A program made the translations under genes and the position numbers. Of a DNA stretch of 64,000 nt, positions 36,295 to 44,752 are shown piece after piece (position 1 is the stretch's first letter; the number at the start of each line of letters is the position of its first letter). The notes beneath the pieces were generated by a model. It was not told the DNA's origin and searched no databases. It was given only the letters and a program-made list of their open reading frames with translations. The DNA lies in contig JAFDXR010000021.1 in assembly GCA_018267825.1 (NCBI GenBank), positions 1-64,000 of the forward strand, in the 5' to 3' direction. Source of the DNA: Bacteroidota bacterium. Lineage in GTDB: Bacteria > Bacteroidota > Bacteroidia > B-17B0 > Aurantibacillaceae.

Positions 36295-37431
36295 ATGATT
36301 GCTACACAAAATCTGGAAGAAATAATGGATTCGGCACATCTCAGTACCGACCTGAAACATATTGCACAAAAAGTGATGAATGCCGAGCGGATTAGCTTTG
36401 ATGAAGGCGTGCATTTATTTGAACATGGTGAACTGGGCTACCTTGGTGCACTGGCAAACCACATCCGCGAAAAGAAAAACGGGGCCTATGTTTATTTCAA
36501 CCGCAATTTTCACGTAGAGCCTACCAATATATGTGTTTATACCTGCGCCTTCTGTGCCTATTCAAGGCTCATCAAACAGCGTGAAGAAGGCTGGGAACTT
36601 TCTGTTGACCAGATTCTGGATGCCATTAAAAAATACGATGATCAACCTGTAACAGAGGTGCACATGACCGGTGGGGTTATTCCAAAACAGGACCTACAGT
36701 TTTACACAGAACTATTCAGACGCATCAAAGAACACAGACCCGGCCTGCATATCAAAGCACTTACGCCGGTGGAGTATCATTATATTTTCAAGAAGGCCAA
36801 GGTAAGCTATGAGGAAGGCATGAAACTGATGCGTGATGCCGGCCTGGATTCTATGCCCGGCGGCGGTGCTGAAATATTTGACGCTGAAATTCGCGAAAAA
36901 ATTGCCGGTGGTAAATGCAGTGCTGAAGAATGGCTGGCCATTCATGAAATATGGCACAAGATGGGCATGCAATCGAATGCAACCATGCTTTACGGGCATA
37001 TTGAAACATTTGCGCACCGCATTGATCACATGGAACGGCTGCGCCAGCTCCAGGATAAAACCGGTGGTTTTAATGCCTTCATTCCGCTTAAGTTCAGGAA
37101 TAAGAATAATCAGATGAGCCATGTAGCCGAAGTCAGTGTTATAGAAGATCTTCGTAACTACGCCATCAGCCGCATTTACCTCGATAATTTCGATCACATA
37201 AAATCATACTGGGCCATGATAGGTCGCAGCACTTCGCAATTATCCCTCAATTTCGGGGTCGATGATATTGACGGTACGATCGACGATACCACTAAAATAT
37301 ACAGCATGGCCGGTGCCGAAGAACAAACACCTAAAATGAGCACGGCCGAACTCATTGAACTGATTAAACAGGTAGGCAAAATTCCGGTGGAACGCGATAC
37401 GCTGTATCAGAAAATTGTTGAATACAATTGA
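36295..37431 (+). CDS. mqnE: Aminofutalosine synthase MqnE (radical SAM)
   Basis: The 378-residue protein has the radical SAM Fe-S motif in NICVYTCAFCAYSR (three Cys at about 80, 84 and 87). It also has HMTGGVIP, IKALTPVEYHYI and the MPGGGAEIF motif near residue 188. These fit the CofH/MqnC/MqnE group, and GGGAEIF favours MqnE. MqnE makes aminofutalosine from SAM and enolpyruvyl-benzoate in the futalosine route to menaquinone. No other mqn gene is visible. MqnC is the main alternative. Confidence 0.82.
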   Translation: MIATQNLEEIMDSAHLSTDLKHIAQKVMNAERISFDEGVHLFEHGELGYLGALANHIREKKNGAYVYFNRNFHVEPTNICVYTCAFCAYSRLIKQREEGWELSVDQILDAIKKYDDQPVTEVHMTGGVIPKQDLQFYTELFRRIKEHRPGLHIKALTPVEYHYIFKKAKVSYEEGMKLMRDAGLDSMPGGGAEIFDAEIREKIAGGKCSAEEWLAIHEIWHKMGMQSNATMLYGHIETFAHRIDHMERLRQLQDKTGGFNAFIPLKFRNKNNQMSHVAEVSVIEDLRNYAISRIYLDNFDHIKSYWAMIGRSTSQLSLNFGVDDIDGTIDDTTKIYSMAGAEEQTPKMSTAELIELIKQVGKIPVERDTLYQKIVEYN

Positions 37432-37466
37432 TTGGTTTTGTTACCAAAGCTTACCCTTTTAGTCTG

Positions 37467-37498
37467 AAAACCCGGAAACATTATGTTTTCGGGTTTTT
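37467..37498 (+). terminator. Rho-independent terminator after mqnE
   Basis: aaaacccggaaaca (37467-37480) pairs with tgttttcgggtttt (37484-37497) with one G-T wobble and a 3-base loop, and runs into T's. Confidence 0.85.
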
Positions 37499-37542
37499 GT
37501 TCTTTTTAACGTTTTTAACCCCATATTTCGGTGATTAAAACC

Positions 37543-37550
37543 TAAATTTG
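37543..37550 (+). promoter_or_regulatory. -7 box upstream of the TlpA-like gene
   Basis: TAAATTTG matches TAnnTTTG, 18 bases before the ATG at 37569. It overlaps the TTG that would begin a longer open frame, which argues against that longer start. Confidence 0.35.
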
Positions 37551-37568
37551 TTAAAATTGAAAACCCTA

Positions 37569-38678
37569 ATGACCAGACACCTCATAATTGGAGCAATGGC
37601 CCTGACTTCGGCCGTTTTTTCCCAGACGAACTTTAACTTTATTGTTTCCGGACACATCAAAAATGTGAAAGATAACCAGGCCATTTATATTCATCACAAA
37701 TGGGATGGGAAAAACTTTACTGATAGTGCTAAAGTAAAAGACGGGAATTTCACTTATAAAGGTAAAAGTGCTGAATCCAACATGTACTGGATTACAAAAG
37801 GCGATAATATTAATGCACAGCCCAACCTCATTTTCTTTGTTGACGCCGGTAAAATAACCGTAAACGCCGATGCCGACAGTCTTGCGGCCGGGAAAGTCAG
37901 TGGCGGACAAACACAAATCGACTACCTCGATTATAATGCCCTGATGGGCAGTTTTGGTGCACGCCAGCAGGCCATAACGAACGATTATAACAAAGCCCGC
38001 ATGAGCAATGATGTGAACACCATGAATATGAAAGCGGCAGAATACCAGGCCCTGGACAAGGAGGTAAAAACATCGGTTGAGAATTTCATCAAAACACATC
38101 CTAAATCAGCCGTTAGCGGCTTTGCGATTTACTACAATTACCAGAATGCCAATGTTGACATGGCTGAACTGGAGCGTGTTGTAGGTTATCTTGATAAAAG
38201 CTCGCTCAATACCAAATACGGTAAGCTGGCCCAGGAAAAACTCAATCAGCTGCGCGGCACCAGTATTGGCTACCCGGCTTTCGATTTTACCCAAAACAAT
38301 ACCGAGGACAAACCTGTGAAATTATCGGATTTCAAAGGCAAATATGTTCTTGTGGATTTCTGGGCCAGTTGGTGCGGCCCTTGCCGTGGCGAAAACCCCA
38401 ATGTGGTAGCTGCCTACAACAAATACAAAGACAAGGGGTTTACCGTGCTGGGCGTTTCTTTCGACCAGAGCAAGGATAAATGGCTGCAGGCCATCAAAGC
38501 CGATAACCTTACCTGGACGCATGTAAGCGACCTGAAAGGCTGGGGCAATGAGGTTGGAAAAATGTTTGGAATTTCAAGTATTCCACAAAACCTGCTCATT
38601 GACAAGGATGGTAAAATCATTGCCAAAAACCTGCGCGGGGCCGACCTGGATCAGAAGCTCGAAGAAATCCTGAAATAG
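37569..38678 (+). CDS. TlpA-like thiol-disulfide oxidoreductase with DUF4369 domain
   Basis: The protein of about 369 residues has a signal peptide (ending AVFSQ), an N-terminal DUF4369-type beta domain (about 20-115), a helical segment, and a C-terminal AhpC/TSA-thioredoxin domain (about 235-369). The active site WASWCGPCRGE is CxxC and the cis-Pro is in ISSIPQNLL. Such periplasmic proteins reduce disulfides, often for cytochrome c maturation or oxidative-stress repair. The ccm genes lie 13 kb away, so a link is possible but not shown. Confidence 0.88.
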   Translation: MTRHLIIGAMALTSAVFSQTNFNFIVSGHIKNVKDNQAIYIHHKWDGKNFTDSAKVKDGNFTYKGKSAESNMYWITKGDNINAQPNLIFFVDAGKITVNADADSLAAGKVSGGQTQIDYLDYNALMGSFGARQQAITNDYNKARMSNDVNTMNMKAAEYQALDKEVKTSVENFIKTHPKSAVSGFAIYYNYQNANVDMAELERVVGYLDKSSLNTKYGKLAQEKLNQLRGTSIGYPAFDFTQNNTEDKPVKLSDFKGKYVLVDFWASWCGPCRGENPNVVAAYNKYKDKGFTVLGVSFDQSKDKWLQAIKADNLTWTHVSDLKGWGNEVGKMFGISSIPQNLLIDKDGKIIAKNLRGADLDQKLEEILK

Positions 38679-38736
38679 GCGTTTTTGACCTGCTTTTTCT
38701 GTAAAAATTCACTCTTTTTTATTACACATAAATAAT

Positions 38737-38744
38737 TAAATTTG
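38737..38744 (+). promoter_or_regulatory. -7 box upstream of the first PPIase gene
   Basis: TAAATTTG matches TAnnTTTG, 25 bases before the ATG at 38770. No -33 TTG is clear. Confidence 0.35.
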
Positions 38745-38769
38745 CTTTCCAAAAATTAACAAAATCCTT

Positions 38770-40869
38770 ATGAAGAAAAGCACTTTCGGACTTTTAGCCT
38801 TCTCATGTATCGCTACTGGCCTGTTCTCTCAAAACACCGATCCGGTGATTATGACCATCAACGACAAGCCTGTGTATAAAAGCGAATTCGAAAACGTTTA
38901 CAGGAAAAACAGCGGAAAAGAAGTAAGCAAAGAGCAGAAATCGGTTAGGGATTATGTAGACCTCTTCTCTACCTTTAAAATGAAGGTGTTTGAAGCAGAG
39001 TCTCTTGGACTGGATACCATCACTGCTTTCAAAACAGAACTTGCCGGTTACCGCCGCCAGCTGGCTGCTCCTTACCTGACCGACAAAAATGTGAATGATG
39101 CACTTCTGCACGAAGCCTATGACCGCATGAAAACAGAGGTTCACGCAGCTCATATCCTGATCCGCTGCGATGAAAATGCGCTTCCGAAAGATACACTCGA
39201 AGCGTATACCCGCCTGATGATTATCCGGGATGCCATTCTCGGCAAAGCGCCATCGGCCGGAAAAATTGCCGAATACGAAGCTATTCTGAAGAAGAGCGCT
39301 AACCTGAGTAAGACCTCTACTCACCAGGACAGCGTTAATTTTAAAAATAAACTTGAATCTGTTAAAAATATCGGAGCCAAAGTGAGCAGTGGCGATAAAT
39401 TCACCATGGCTGCCAAAGCTGCTTCCGAAGATCCATCGGCTGCCGAAAACGGCGGAGATCTTGGTTATTTTACTTCCATGCAAATGGTATATCCTTTCGA
39501 AACCGCTGCTTATAAAACCAATAATGGTGAGATCAGTATGCCGGTAAGAACCCGCTACGGATACCATATTGTGAAAACTCTTGATAAACGCCCGAACCAG
39601 GGTGAAATGCTTGCCGCCCACATTATGGTGAAATTTGGCAAGGATATGAGCGACAAGGAAAAAGAAAATCTGAAAACAAAGATCGATGAGATTTATGCCA
39701 AATTAAAAGCCGGTGATAAATTTGAAGACCTGGCCCGCCAGTTTTCCGATGATAAACCAAGTGCCGAAAAAGGTGGTATGCTCCCATGGTTTGGCAGCAG
39801 CCGTATGCCTGCTGAATTTGAAAAGGCTGCATTTGCACTGAAAAACAATGGCGACTATTCAGAACCTTTCCGTACCTCTTACGGATGGCACATTGTAAAA
39901 CGTATCGATAAAAAAGAACTGGCTAAGTTCGACGATATGAAAGGCGACCTGAAAGCACGTATAAACCGCGATAGCCGTTCAGGCCAGGGCCGTGTGGTAC
40001 TGGTTGATTCTATCAAAAAACAATACAGCTACAAAGAGAATGTAAAAAACCGCCAGGAAATGCTGAAGGTTTTAGACAGTACTTTATTTGAAGGTAAATG
40101 GGATGCTAAAAAAGCGGATAAACTGGGTAACAAGGAATTATTTGTATTGGCCGGTAAAAAATACACGCAGAGCGATCTGGCCAAATATATTGAATCGCAC
40201 CAGACAAACCGTGGCAAGGTAGATTATAATTCTTTCCTGCAGCAATCCTATAAAAATTATGTGGATGATGCAGCCATTGCCTACCGTGATGAAAACCTGG
40301 AAAAAAACTTTGCCGACTTCCGTAACCTGTTGAAAGAATACCGTGACGGAATCCTGCTGTTTGATTTAACCGATCAGAAAGTATGGAGCAAAGCCGTAAA
40401 AGACACCAGTGGCTTAAAGGCTTTCTACGAGAAAAACAAAAACAACTATCTGTGGGATGAGCGTGCAGAGGTAACCATCTACAAATGTGCTGATGAGAAA
40501 ATCGCAAAAAGCGTACGCGAGCTCCTCAAGAAAAACAAAACATCGAAAGAAATTACAGAAGCCATCAATAAAACATCTCAGCTGAACCTTTCGGTAGATG
40601 ATATTACTTACCTGAAAGGCGAAAATAAAGACATTGATGCGAACTGGAAAAAAGGTGTTCTGCCAACCAATGTAAAAGATGAAAAAGAGAACAAAGTGCA
40701 GGTGATCGTGGTAAATAATGTGATTCCTAAAACACCGAAAACCATTGCCGAAGCAAAAGGTATTATTACAGCCGATTACCAGAACTACCTGGAAAAAGAA
40801 TGGTTGAATTACCTGAAAAATAAATACACTGTAAAAGTAAACGAAGACGTTTTAAGCACGATTAAATAA
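38770..40869 (+). CDS. Periplasmic peptidyl-prolyl isomerase with two PpiC (parvulin) domains
   Basis: The 699-residue protein has a signal peptide, an N-terminal SurA-like helical chaperone region (about 20-115), two parvulin domains (about 125-275 with VHAAHILIRCDE, and 282-380 with LAAHIMVKFGKD and FEDLARQFSDD), and a long C-terminal region without a recognised domain. It probably helps outer-membrane and secreted proteins fold in the periplasm. It opens a run of three such genes followed by a MoxR ATPase. Confidence 0.88.
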   Translation: MKKSTFGLLAFSCIATGLFSQNTDPVIMTINDKPVYKSEFENVYRKNSGKEVSKEQKSVRDYVDLFSTFKMKVFEAESLGLDTITAFKTELAGYRRQLAAPYLTDKNVNDALLHEAYDRMKTEVHAAHILIRCDENALPKDTLEAYTRLMIIRDAILGKAPSAGKIAEYEAILKKSANLSKTSTHQDSVNFKNKLESVKNIGAKVSSGDKFTMAAKAASEDPSAAENGGDLGYFTSMQMVYPFETAAYKTNNGEISMPVRTRYGYHIVKTLDKRPNQGEMLAAHIMVKFGKDMSDKEKENLKTKIDEIYAKLKAGDKFEDLARQFSDDKPSAEKGGMLPWFGSSRMPAEFEKAAFALKNNGDYSEPFRTSYGWHIVKRIDKKELAKFDDMKGDLKARINRDSRSGQGRVVLVDSIKKQYSYKENVKNRQEMLKVLDSTLFEGKWDAKKADKLGNKELFVLAGKKYTQSDLAKYIESHQTNRGKVDYNSFLQQSYKNYVDDAAIAYRDENLEKNFADFRNLLKEYRDGILLFDLTDQKVWSKAVKDTSGLKAFYEKNKNNYLWDERAEVTIYKCADEKIAKSVRELLKKNKTSKEITEAINKTSQLNLSVDDITYLKGENKDIDANWKKGVLPTNVKDEKENKVQVIVVNNVIPKTPKTIAEAKGIITADYQNYLEKEWLNYLKNKYTVKVNEDVLSTIK

Positions 40870-40872
40870 CAC

Positions 40873-41841
40873 TTGTTAAACATACCATTTCGCAGATCCC
40901 GATGCCTCAGCGTATCGGGATTTGCGTTAAATAAACCCGAGCCCATCCGCCAGAAACATTATACCTGCCCCTCTAAAACAAGCTTCCCAGGCAGCTTTGT
41001 TTTGCTTTTTACGATCGTATGGATCGTCATGGGCTCATGTACAAGAAACAGCAACACAAATGCAACTGAAGAAAAGCCTGTAGCTTCTGTGGGCGATAGT
41101 AAATTTTACCCGGAAGATCTGACCCGGCTCACCCCCCACGCTCTTTCGGCAAAAGACAGTGTTGCCATCCGCAAAAAAATTATTGAAAACTGGGCTGCCA
41201 ATGAACTTTTTTATAAAAAAGCACTGGAAAATCTGGATGAAGAAGCGCTGAATGTAGATAAAGAAGTGGAACAGTATCGCAAAGATCTGATTGCCTACAA
41301 GTATGAACTGAAGCTGATCAGCGAACAACTTGATACCAGCATTACCGATGCCGAAATTGAAACATATTACAATAACAACCCACAGGACTTCCTGCTGAAA
41401 AACAACATTGTGAAGGCGGTGTACGTTAAAGCACCGAAAACAATCCCGAATATTGATAAGCTCCGGAAGCTTTGCCTGTCGACCAATCCGAAAGACAGTG
41501 TACAATTCAAGAGCATGTGCATTCAGTTTGCCGACAATTACTTTATCGACAACAGTACCTGGTTATTGCTCGACGATATTAAAAAAGAAATTCCTCAGCT
41601 TCGCGAAGTTCCCGACTACGGACTGAGTGCCGGAAAGGTATTTGAATTCAATGATTCGCTGAGTTATTACTTTTTAAAAATAAAGGACATTAAAATAAAA
41701 AACAGTCTTTCGCCGTTAAACTTTGAGAAGGCCAATATCAAACATCTGCTTATGGATCAGCGCAAGCAGTATTTGATTAAAACTTATAAAAAAGACCTTC
41801 TGGAGAAGGCGAAAACCGACAAAACAATTATAAATTATTAA
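40873..41841 (+). CDS. SurA-like periplasmic chaperone lipoprotein, start uncertain
   Basis: From the lipobox-like VMGSC onward the product is a helical, Lys-rich SurA-N-like protein (VASVGDSKFYPEDL, then NELFYKKALENL) with no parvulin catalytic motif. It is best read as a folding chaperone of the second slot in the PPIase trio. The start is unclear: the frame opens at TTG 40873, and the only in-frame ATG (41029) lies inside the lipobox. A strong hairpin at 40891-40926 falls inside the extended reading. A TTG at 41002 would keep the hydrophobic stretch but leave no basic n-region. Either a rare start or a sequencing error upstream is likely. Confidence 0.7.
   Translation: MLNIPFRRSRCLSVSGFALNKPEPIRQKHYTCPSKTSFPGSFVLLFTIVWIVMGSCTRNSNTNATEEKPVASVGDSKFYPEDLTRLTPHALSAKDSVAIRKKIIENWAANELFYKKALENLDEEALNVDKEVEQYRKDLIAYKYELKLISEQLDTSITDAEIETYYNNNPQDFLLKNNIVKAVYVKAPKTIPNIDKLRKLCLSTNPKDSVQFKSMCIQFADNYFIDNSTWLLLDDIKKEIPQLREVPDYGLSAGKVFEFNDSLSYYFLKIKDIKIKNSLSPLNFEKANIKHLLMDQRKQYLIKTYKKDLLEKAKTDKTIINY
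40891..40926 (+). promoter_or_regulatory. Strong hairpin between the first two PPIase genes
   Basis: cgcagatcccgat (40891-40903) pairs with atcgggatttgcg (40914-40926) over 13 bp with one G-T wobble and a 10-base loop. No T run follows on either strand, so it is not a standard terminator. It could be an mRNA stabiliser or processing site. Confidence 0.5.
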
Positions 41842-41853
41842 TACTTTAGTAAG

Positions 41854-43200
41854 ATGAATTTCAGGCTCCTTTTTGTGTTTATTTTGATCTCCTGTGCCGG
41901 TGTAGCCCAGCCTATTCTGCTGGACAAAGTTATAGCGGTTGTGGGCAAATATCCCATGCTGCTTTCTGAAGTGGAGGCGAACTTTATACAACAGAAACAA
42001 CAGCGTACGGATCTTACGGACGAGGATAAATGCCATGTGTATGAAGACATGCTTTTTCAGAAACTTTTGCTGGCCCAGGCCGACCGCGACAGTGTGGTAG
42101 CTTCTGATAACGAAGTGGACGGCGAATTAAACCGACGCATCCAGTACTATGTGGGTATGCTGGGCAGTGAAGAAAAATTTGAAGAGTTTTATGGCAAACG
42201 TGTCAGTGCGTTTAAGGATGAATTGCGGGACGATGTCAGAAACCAGCTGGTGGCCCAGAAAATGCAGCAGAAAATTACAGGCGATACGAAGCTCACGCCT
42301 TCTGAAGTGCGTACTTTTTTTGGCACACTGAATGTTGATAGTTTACCGATTGTAAACTCAGAAGTGGAAATCGGACAGATTGTGAAACGACCGAGTGTAA
42401 CCGACCAGGCTAAAAAAGAAGCCCGTGAGCAATTGGAAATATACAGACAACGCGTAATCAATGGCGAAAGCATGAGTGTGCTGTGTGCCCTCTACAGCGA
42501 GGACCCGGGTTCGGCGAAGAATGGCGGGCGTTATGAATCCGTGATGCGCGGTCAGTTTGTACCGGAGTTTGAAGCGGTGGCATTCCGTTTAAAGGCGGGT
42601 GAAATATCCGAGATTTTTGAAAGTCCTTACGGTTATCACTTTATTGAACTGGTGGCCCGTAAAGGTGAGAGTGTGGATGTGCGTCACCTGCTTATAGCCC
42701 CTAAAATTTCGCCCGATGATGTGGTGAGGGCTAAGATAGAACTTGACAGTATTCAGCAGATGATTATCCGTGGGCAAATATCCTTTGCTGATGCCGCCCT
42801 GAAATACAGCGATGATAAAGATACCAAGCATAACGGCGGGCTGATGATAAACCCGGCCTCGAACAGTACCAAATGGGAAATTGATGAGGTGGGCCAGATG
42901 GATCAGAACATGGTATTTATGCTCGATAAAATGGAAGTGGGTGATGTGAGTACTCCTATGCAATACGCCACTCCCGATGCCAAACAGGCCTGGCGGATCA
43001 TTACCCTGAAAAGCCGTACAGAGCCACACAAGGCAAACATTAAGGACGATTATACCCGTTTGCTCAACATGGCTACCTATGTGCATCAGAAGAAAGCCAT
43101 TTCCGACTGGATCAGCAAAAAATCCAAAATAACGTATATCAAACTGGATCCAACCTTTTCGCACTGCAAACTCGAACACAACTGGACCATTAATAACTAA
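41854..43200 (+). CDS. surA: SurA-type periplasmic peptidyl-prolyl isomerase
   Basis: The 448-residue protein has a signal peptide (ending GVAQP), the SurA N-domain opening LDKVIAVVGKYPMLLSEVE, two parvulin-like domains (about 175-275 with ALYSEDPGSAKNGG, and 275-390 with VDVRHLLIAP and GLMINPA) and a helical C-terminus. SurA escorts unfolded outer-membrane proteins to the BAM complex. It starts 12 bp after the lipoprotein chaperone gene and ends 20 bp before moxR, consistent with one operon. Confidence 0.9.
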   Translation: MNFRLLFVFILISCAGVAQPILLDKVIAVVGKYPMLLSEVEANFIQQKQQRTDLTDEDKCHVYEDMLFQKLLLAQADRDSVVASDNEVDGELNRRIQYYVGMLGSEEKFEEFYGKRVSAFKDELRDDVRNQLVAQKMQQKITGDTKLTPSEVRTFFGTLNVDSLPIVNSEVEIGQIVKRPSVTDQAKKEAREQLEIYRQRVINGESMSVLCALYSEDPGSAKNGGRYESVMRGQFVPEFEAVAFRLKAGEISEIFESPYGYHFIELVARKGESVDVRHLLIAPKISPDDVVRAKIELDSIQQMIIRGQISFADAALKYSDDKDTKHNGGLMINPASNSTKWEIDEVGQMDQNMVFMLDKMEVGDVSTPMQYATPDAKQAWRIITLKSRTEPHKANIKDDYTRLLNMATYVHQKKAISDWISKKSKITYIKLDPTFSHCKLEHNWTINN

Positions 43201-43220
43201 CCGACAAGATACTGAGGAAC

Positions 43221-44183
43221 ATGAATTATAAAAATGATGTAGAGGCGATAGATGCATTTGTAGTTAAGTACAAAGAGCTGAACACTGAAATTGGTAAAGT
43301 GATTATCGGTCAGCAGGACACTGTAAAAAATGTGCTGATCTCTATTTTCTGTAAAGGACACTGTTTACTGGTGGGTGTTCCGGGGCTTGCCAAAACCCTG
43401 CTGGTGAATACCATTTCGGATGTGCTGGGTTTATCGTTCAGCCGTATTCAGTTTACACCGGATCTGATGCCCAGCGATATTGTAGGTTCTGAAATTCTGG
43501 ATGAGCATCGTAATTTCAAATTCATAAAAGGTCCTTTGTTTGCCAATATTATCCTGGCCGATGAGATTAACCGTACACCTCCCAAAACTCAGGCGGCTTT
43601 GCTGGAAGCCATGCAGGAGCGCTGTGTAACGGCTGCCGGAAAAAAATACGAACTGGGAAACCCGTTTTTTGTACTGGCTACTCAAAACCCTATTGAGCAG
43701 GAAGGTACCTATCCCCTGCCTGAGGCCCAGCTCGACCGTTTCATGTTTAATGTATGGCTCGATTACCCGAAATTCCAGGAAGAGTTGATGGTTGTAAAAA
43801 CCACTACCACCGATTATAAGGTAGAGCTTCGTAAAATTATTTCGGCCGAGGAGATTATTTATTTCCAGAACCTGATCCGGAAAATTCCTGTAGCGGATAA
43901 TGTTTTGGAATACGCCGTGAAACTGGTGCATAAAACCCGGGTTAACTCTGAATATGCGACAGATCTGACAAAGAAATACCTGTCGTGGGGTGCCGGGCCG
44001 CGTGCCTCACAATACCTTGTACTTGGCGCCAAATGCCACGCCGCCATTCATGGCAAATACAGCCCCGACATTGAGGATGTGAAAGCTGTTGCCAATGCTA
44101 TTCTGCGTCACCGTATTATCCGCAACTATAAAGCAGAAGCCGACGGTGTGAGTATAGAAAACATTATTGAACAGTTAAAATAA
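43221..44183 (+). CDS. MoxR family AAA+ ATPase
   Basis: The 320-residue protein has a Walker A VGVPGLAKT (51-59), Walker B in ILADEINRTP (about 111-120), sensor FFVLATQNPIEQEGTYPLPEAQLDRF split over about 150-175, and the AAA_lid domain with a WGAGPRAS motif. MoxR ATPases act as chaperones for assembling or activating partner proteins, usually with VWA or DUF58 proteins. Those partners are missing here; the neighbours are periplasmic foldases, an arrangement I recall from other Bacteroidota. Confidence 0.92.
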   Translation: MNYKNDVEAIDAFVVKYKELNTEIGKVIIGQQDTVKNVLISIFCKGHCLLVGVPGLAKTLLVNTISDVLGLSFSRIQFTPDLMPSDIVGSEILDEHRNFKFIKGPLFANIILADEINRTPPKTQAALLEAMQERCVTAAGKKYELGNPFFVLATQNPIEQEGTYPLPEAQLDRFMFNVWLDYPKFQEELMVVKTTTTDYKVELRKIISAEEIIYFQNLIRKIPVADNVLEYAVKLVHKTRVNSEYATDLTKKYLSWGAGPRASQYLVLGAKCHAAIHGKYSPDIEDVKAVANAILRHRIIRNYKAEADGVSIENIIEQLK

Positions 44184-44241
44184 GTACCTGCCCTTTTTCT
44201 GAAGCAGGTATAATCATTTAAAATAGAGATATTAGCAGGTC

Positions 44242-44751
44242 ATGGCAGAGAACGACGATTTTTTTGAACCCAACATTGATCCGAAACAACTTTTTGATGA
44301 CAAAAAGTTCAATACTATCATTGTAAGTAAAGACGGGCTTTCCAAAAAGGACAGTGAGATGGCCGATTTCCTGGATATTGTGATTTCTACGGAATCGACC
44401 CGCGAAGAAAAGGATGAAGCCCTGAAGGTTATTAAGGAAAAGGATGCCCGAAAACTATTGATCGACAGTATTCTGAAAGCCAAAAAGAATATTCACAAAG
44501 CGGCACTCATTGCAGCCTGCTGGGAATCGGGGCTTGATTTTTCGACACACTATCTTTTCTTTGCGGAACTGGTTACTTCGGCCGATTACGCCTGTGCCAT
44601 GGAAGCATACACGGTTATTGAGAATATGGAATCCAGCCCGGCGCCCGAAGAACTGGCAAAGGCCCTTCGTGTTCTTGAAGATGCAAAAGATAAAAATCAA
44701 CTTGTCATGGATGCGATTGACCTGACCCGTCAGAAATTAAATGCCGAATGA
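44242..44751 (+). CDS. Helical cytoplasmic protein of unknown function, HEAT-like
   Basis: The 169-residue protein is acidic, has no signal peptide or membrane segment, and is predicted to be nearly all helix with a HEAT-like pattern of paired helices (about 45-165). I do not recognise a family. Its TGA and the next ATG are almost adjacent (1-base gap), so it is coupled to the PD40/SPOR gene. It follows moxR with a 58-bp gap. It might assist either, but that is only a guess from position. Confidence 0.75.
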   Translation: MAENDDFFEPNIDPKQLFDDKKFNTIIVSKDGLSKKDSEMADFLDIVISTESTREEKDEALKVIKEKDARKLLIDSILKAKKNIHKAALIAACWESGLDFSTHYLFFAELVTSADYACAMEAYTVIENMESSPAPEELAKALRVLEDAKDKNQLVMDAIDLTRQKLNAE

Positions 44752-44752
44752 T

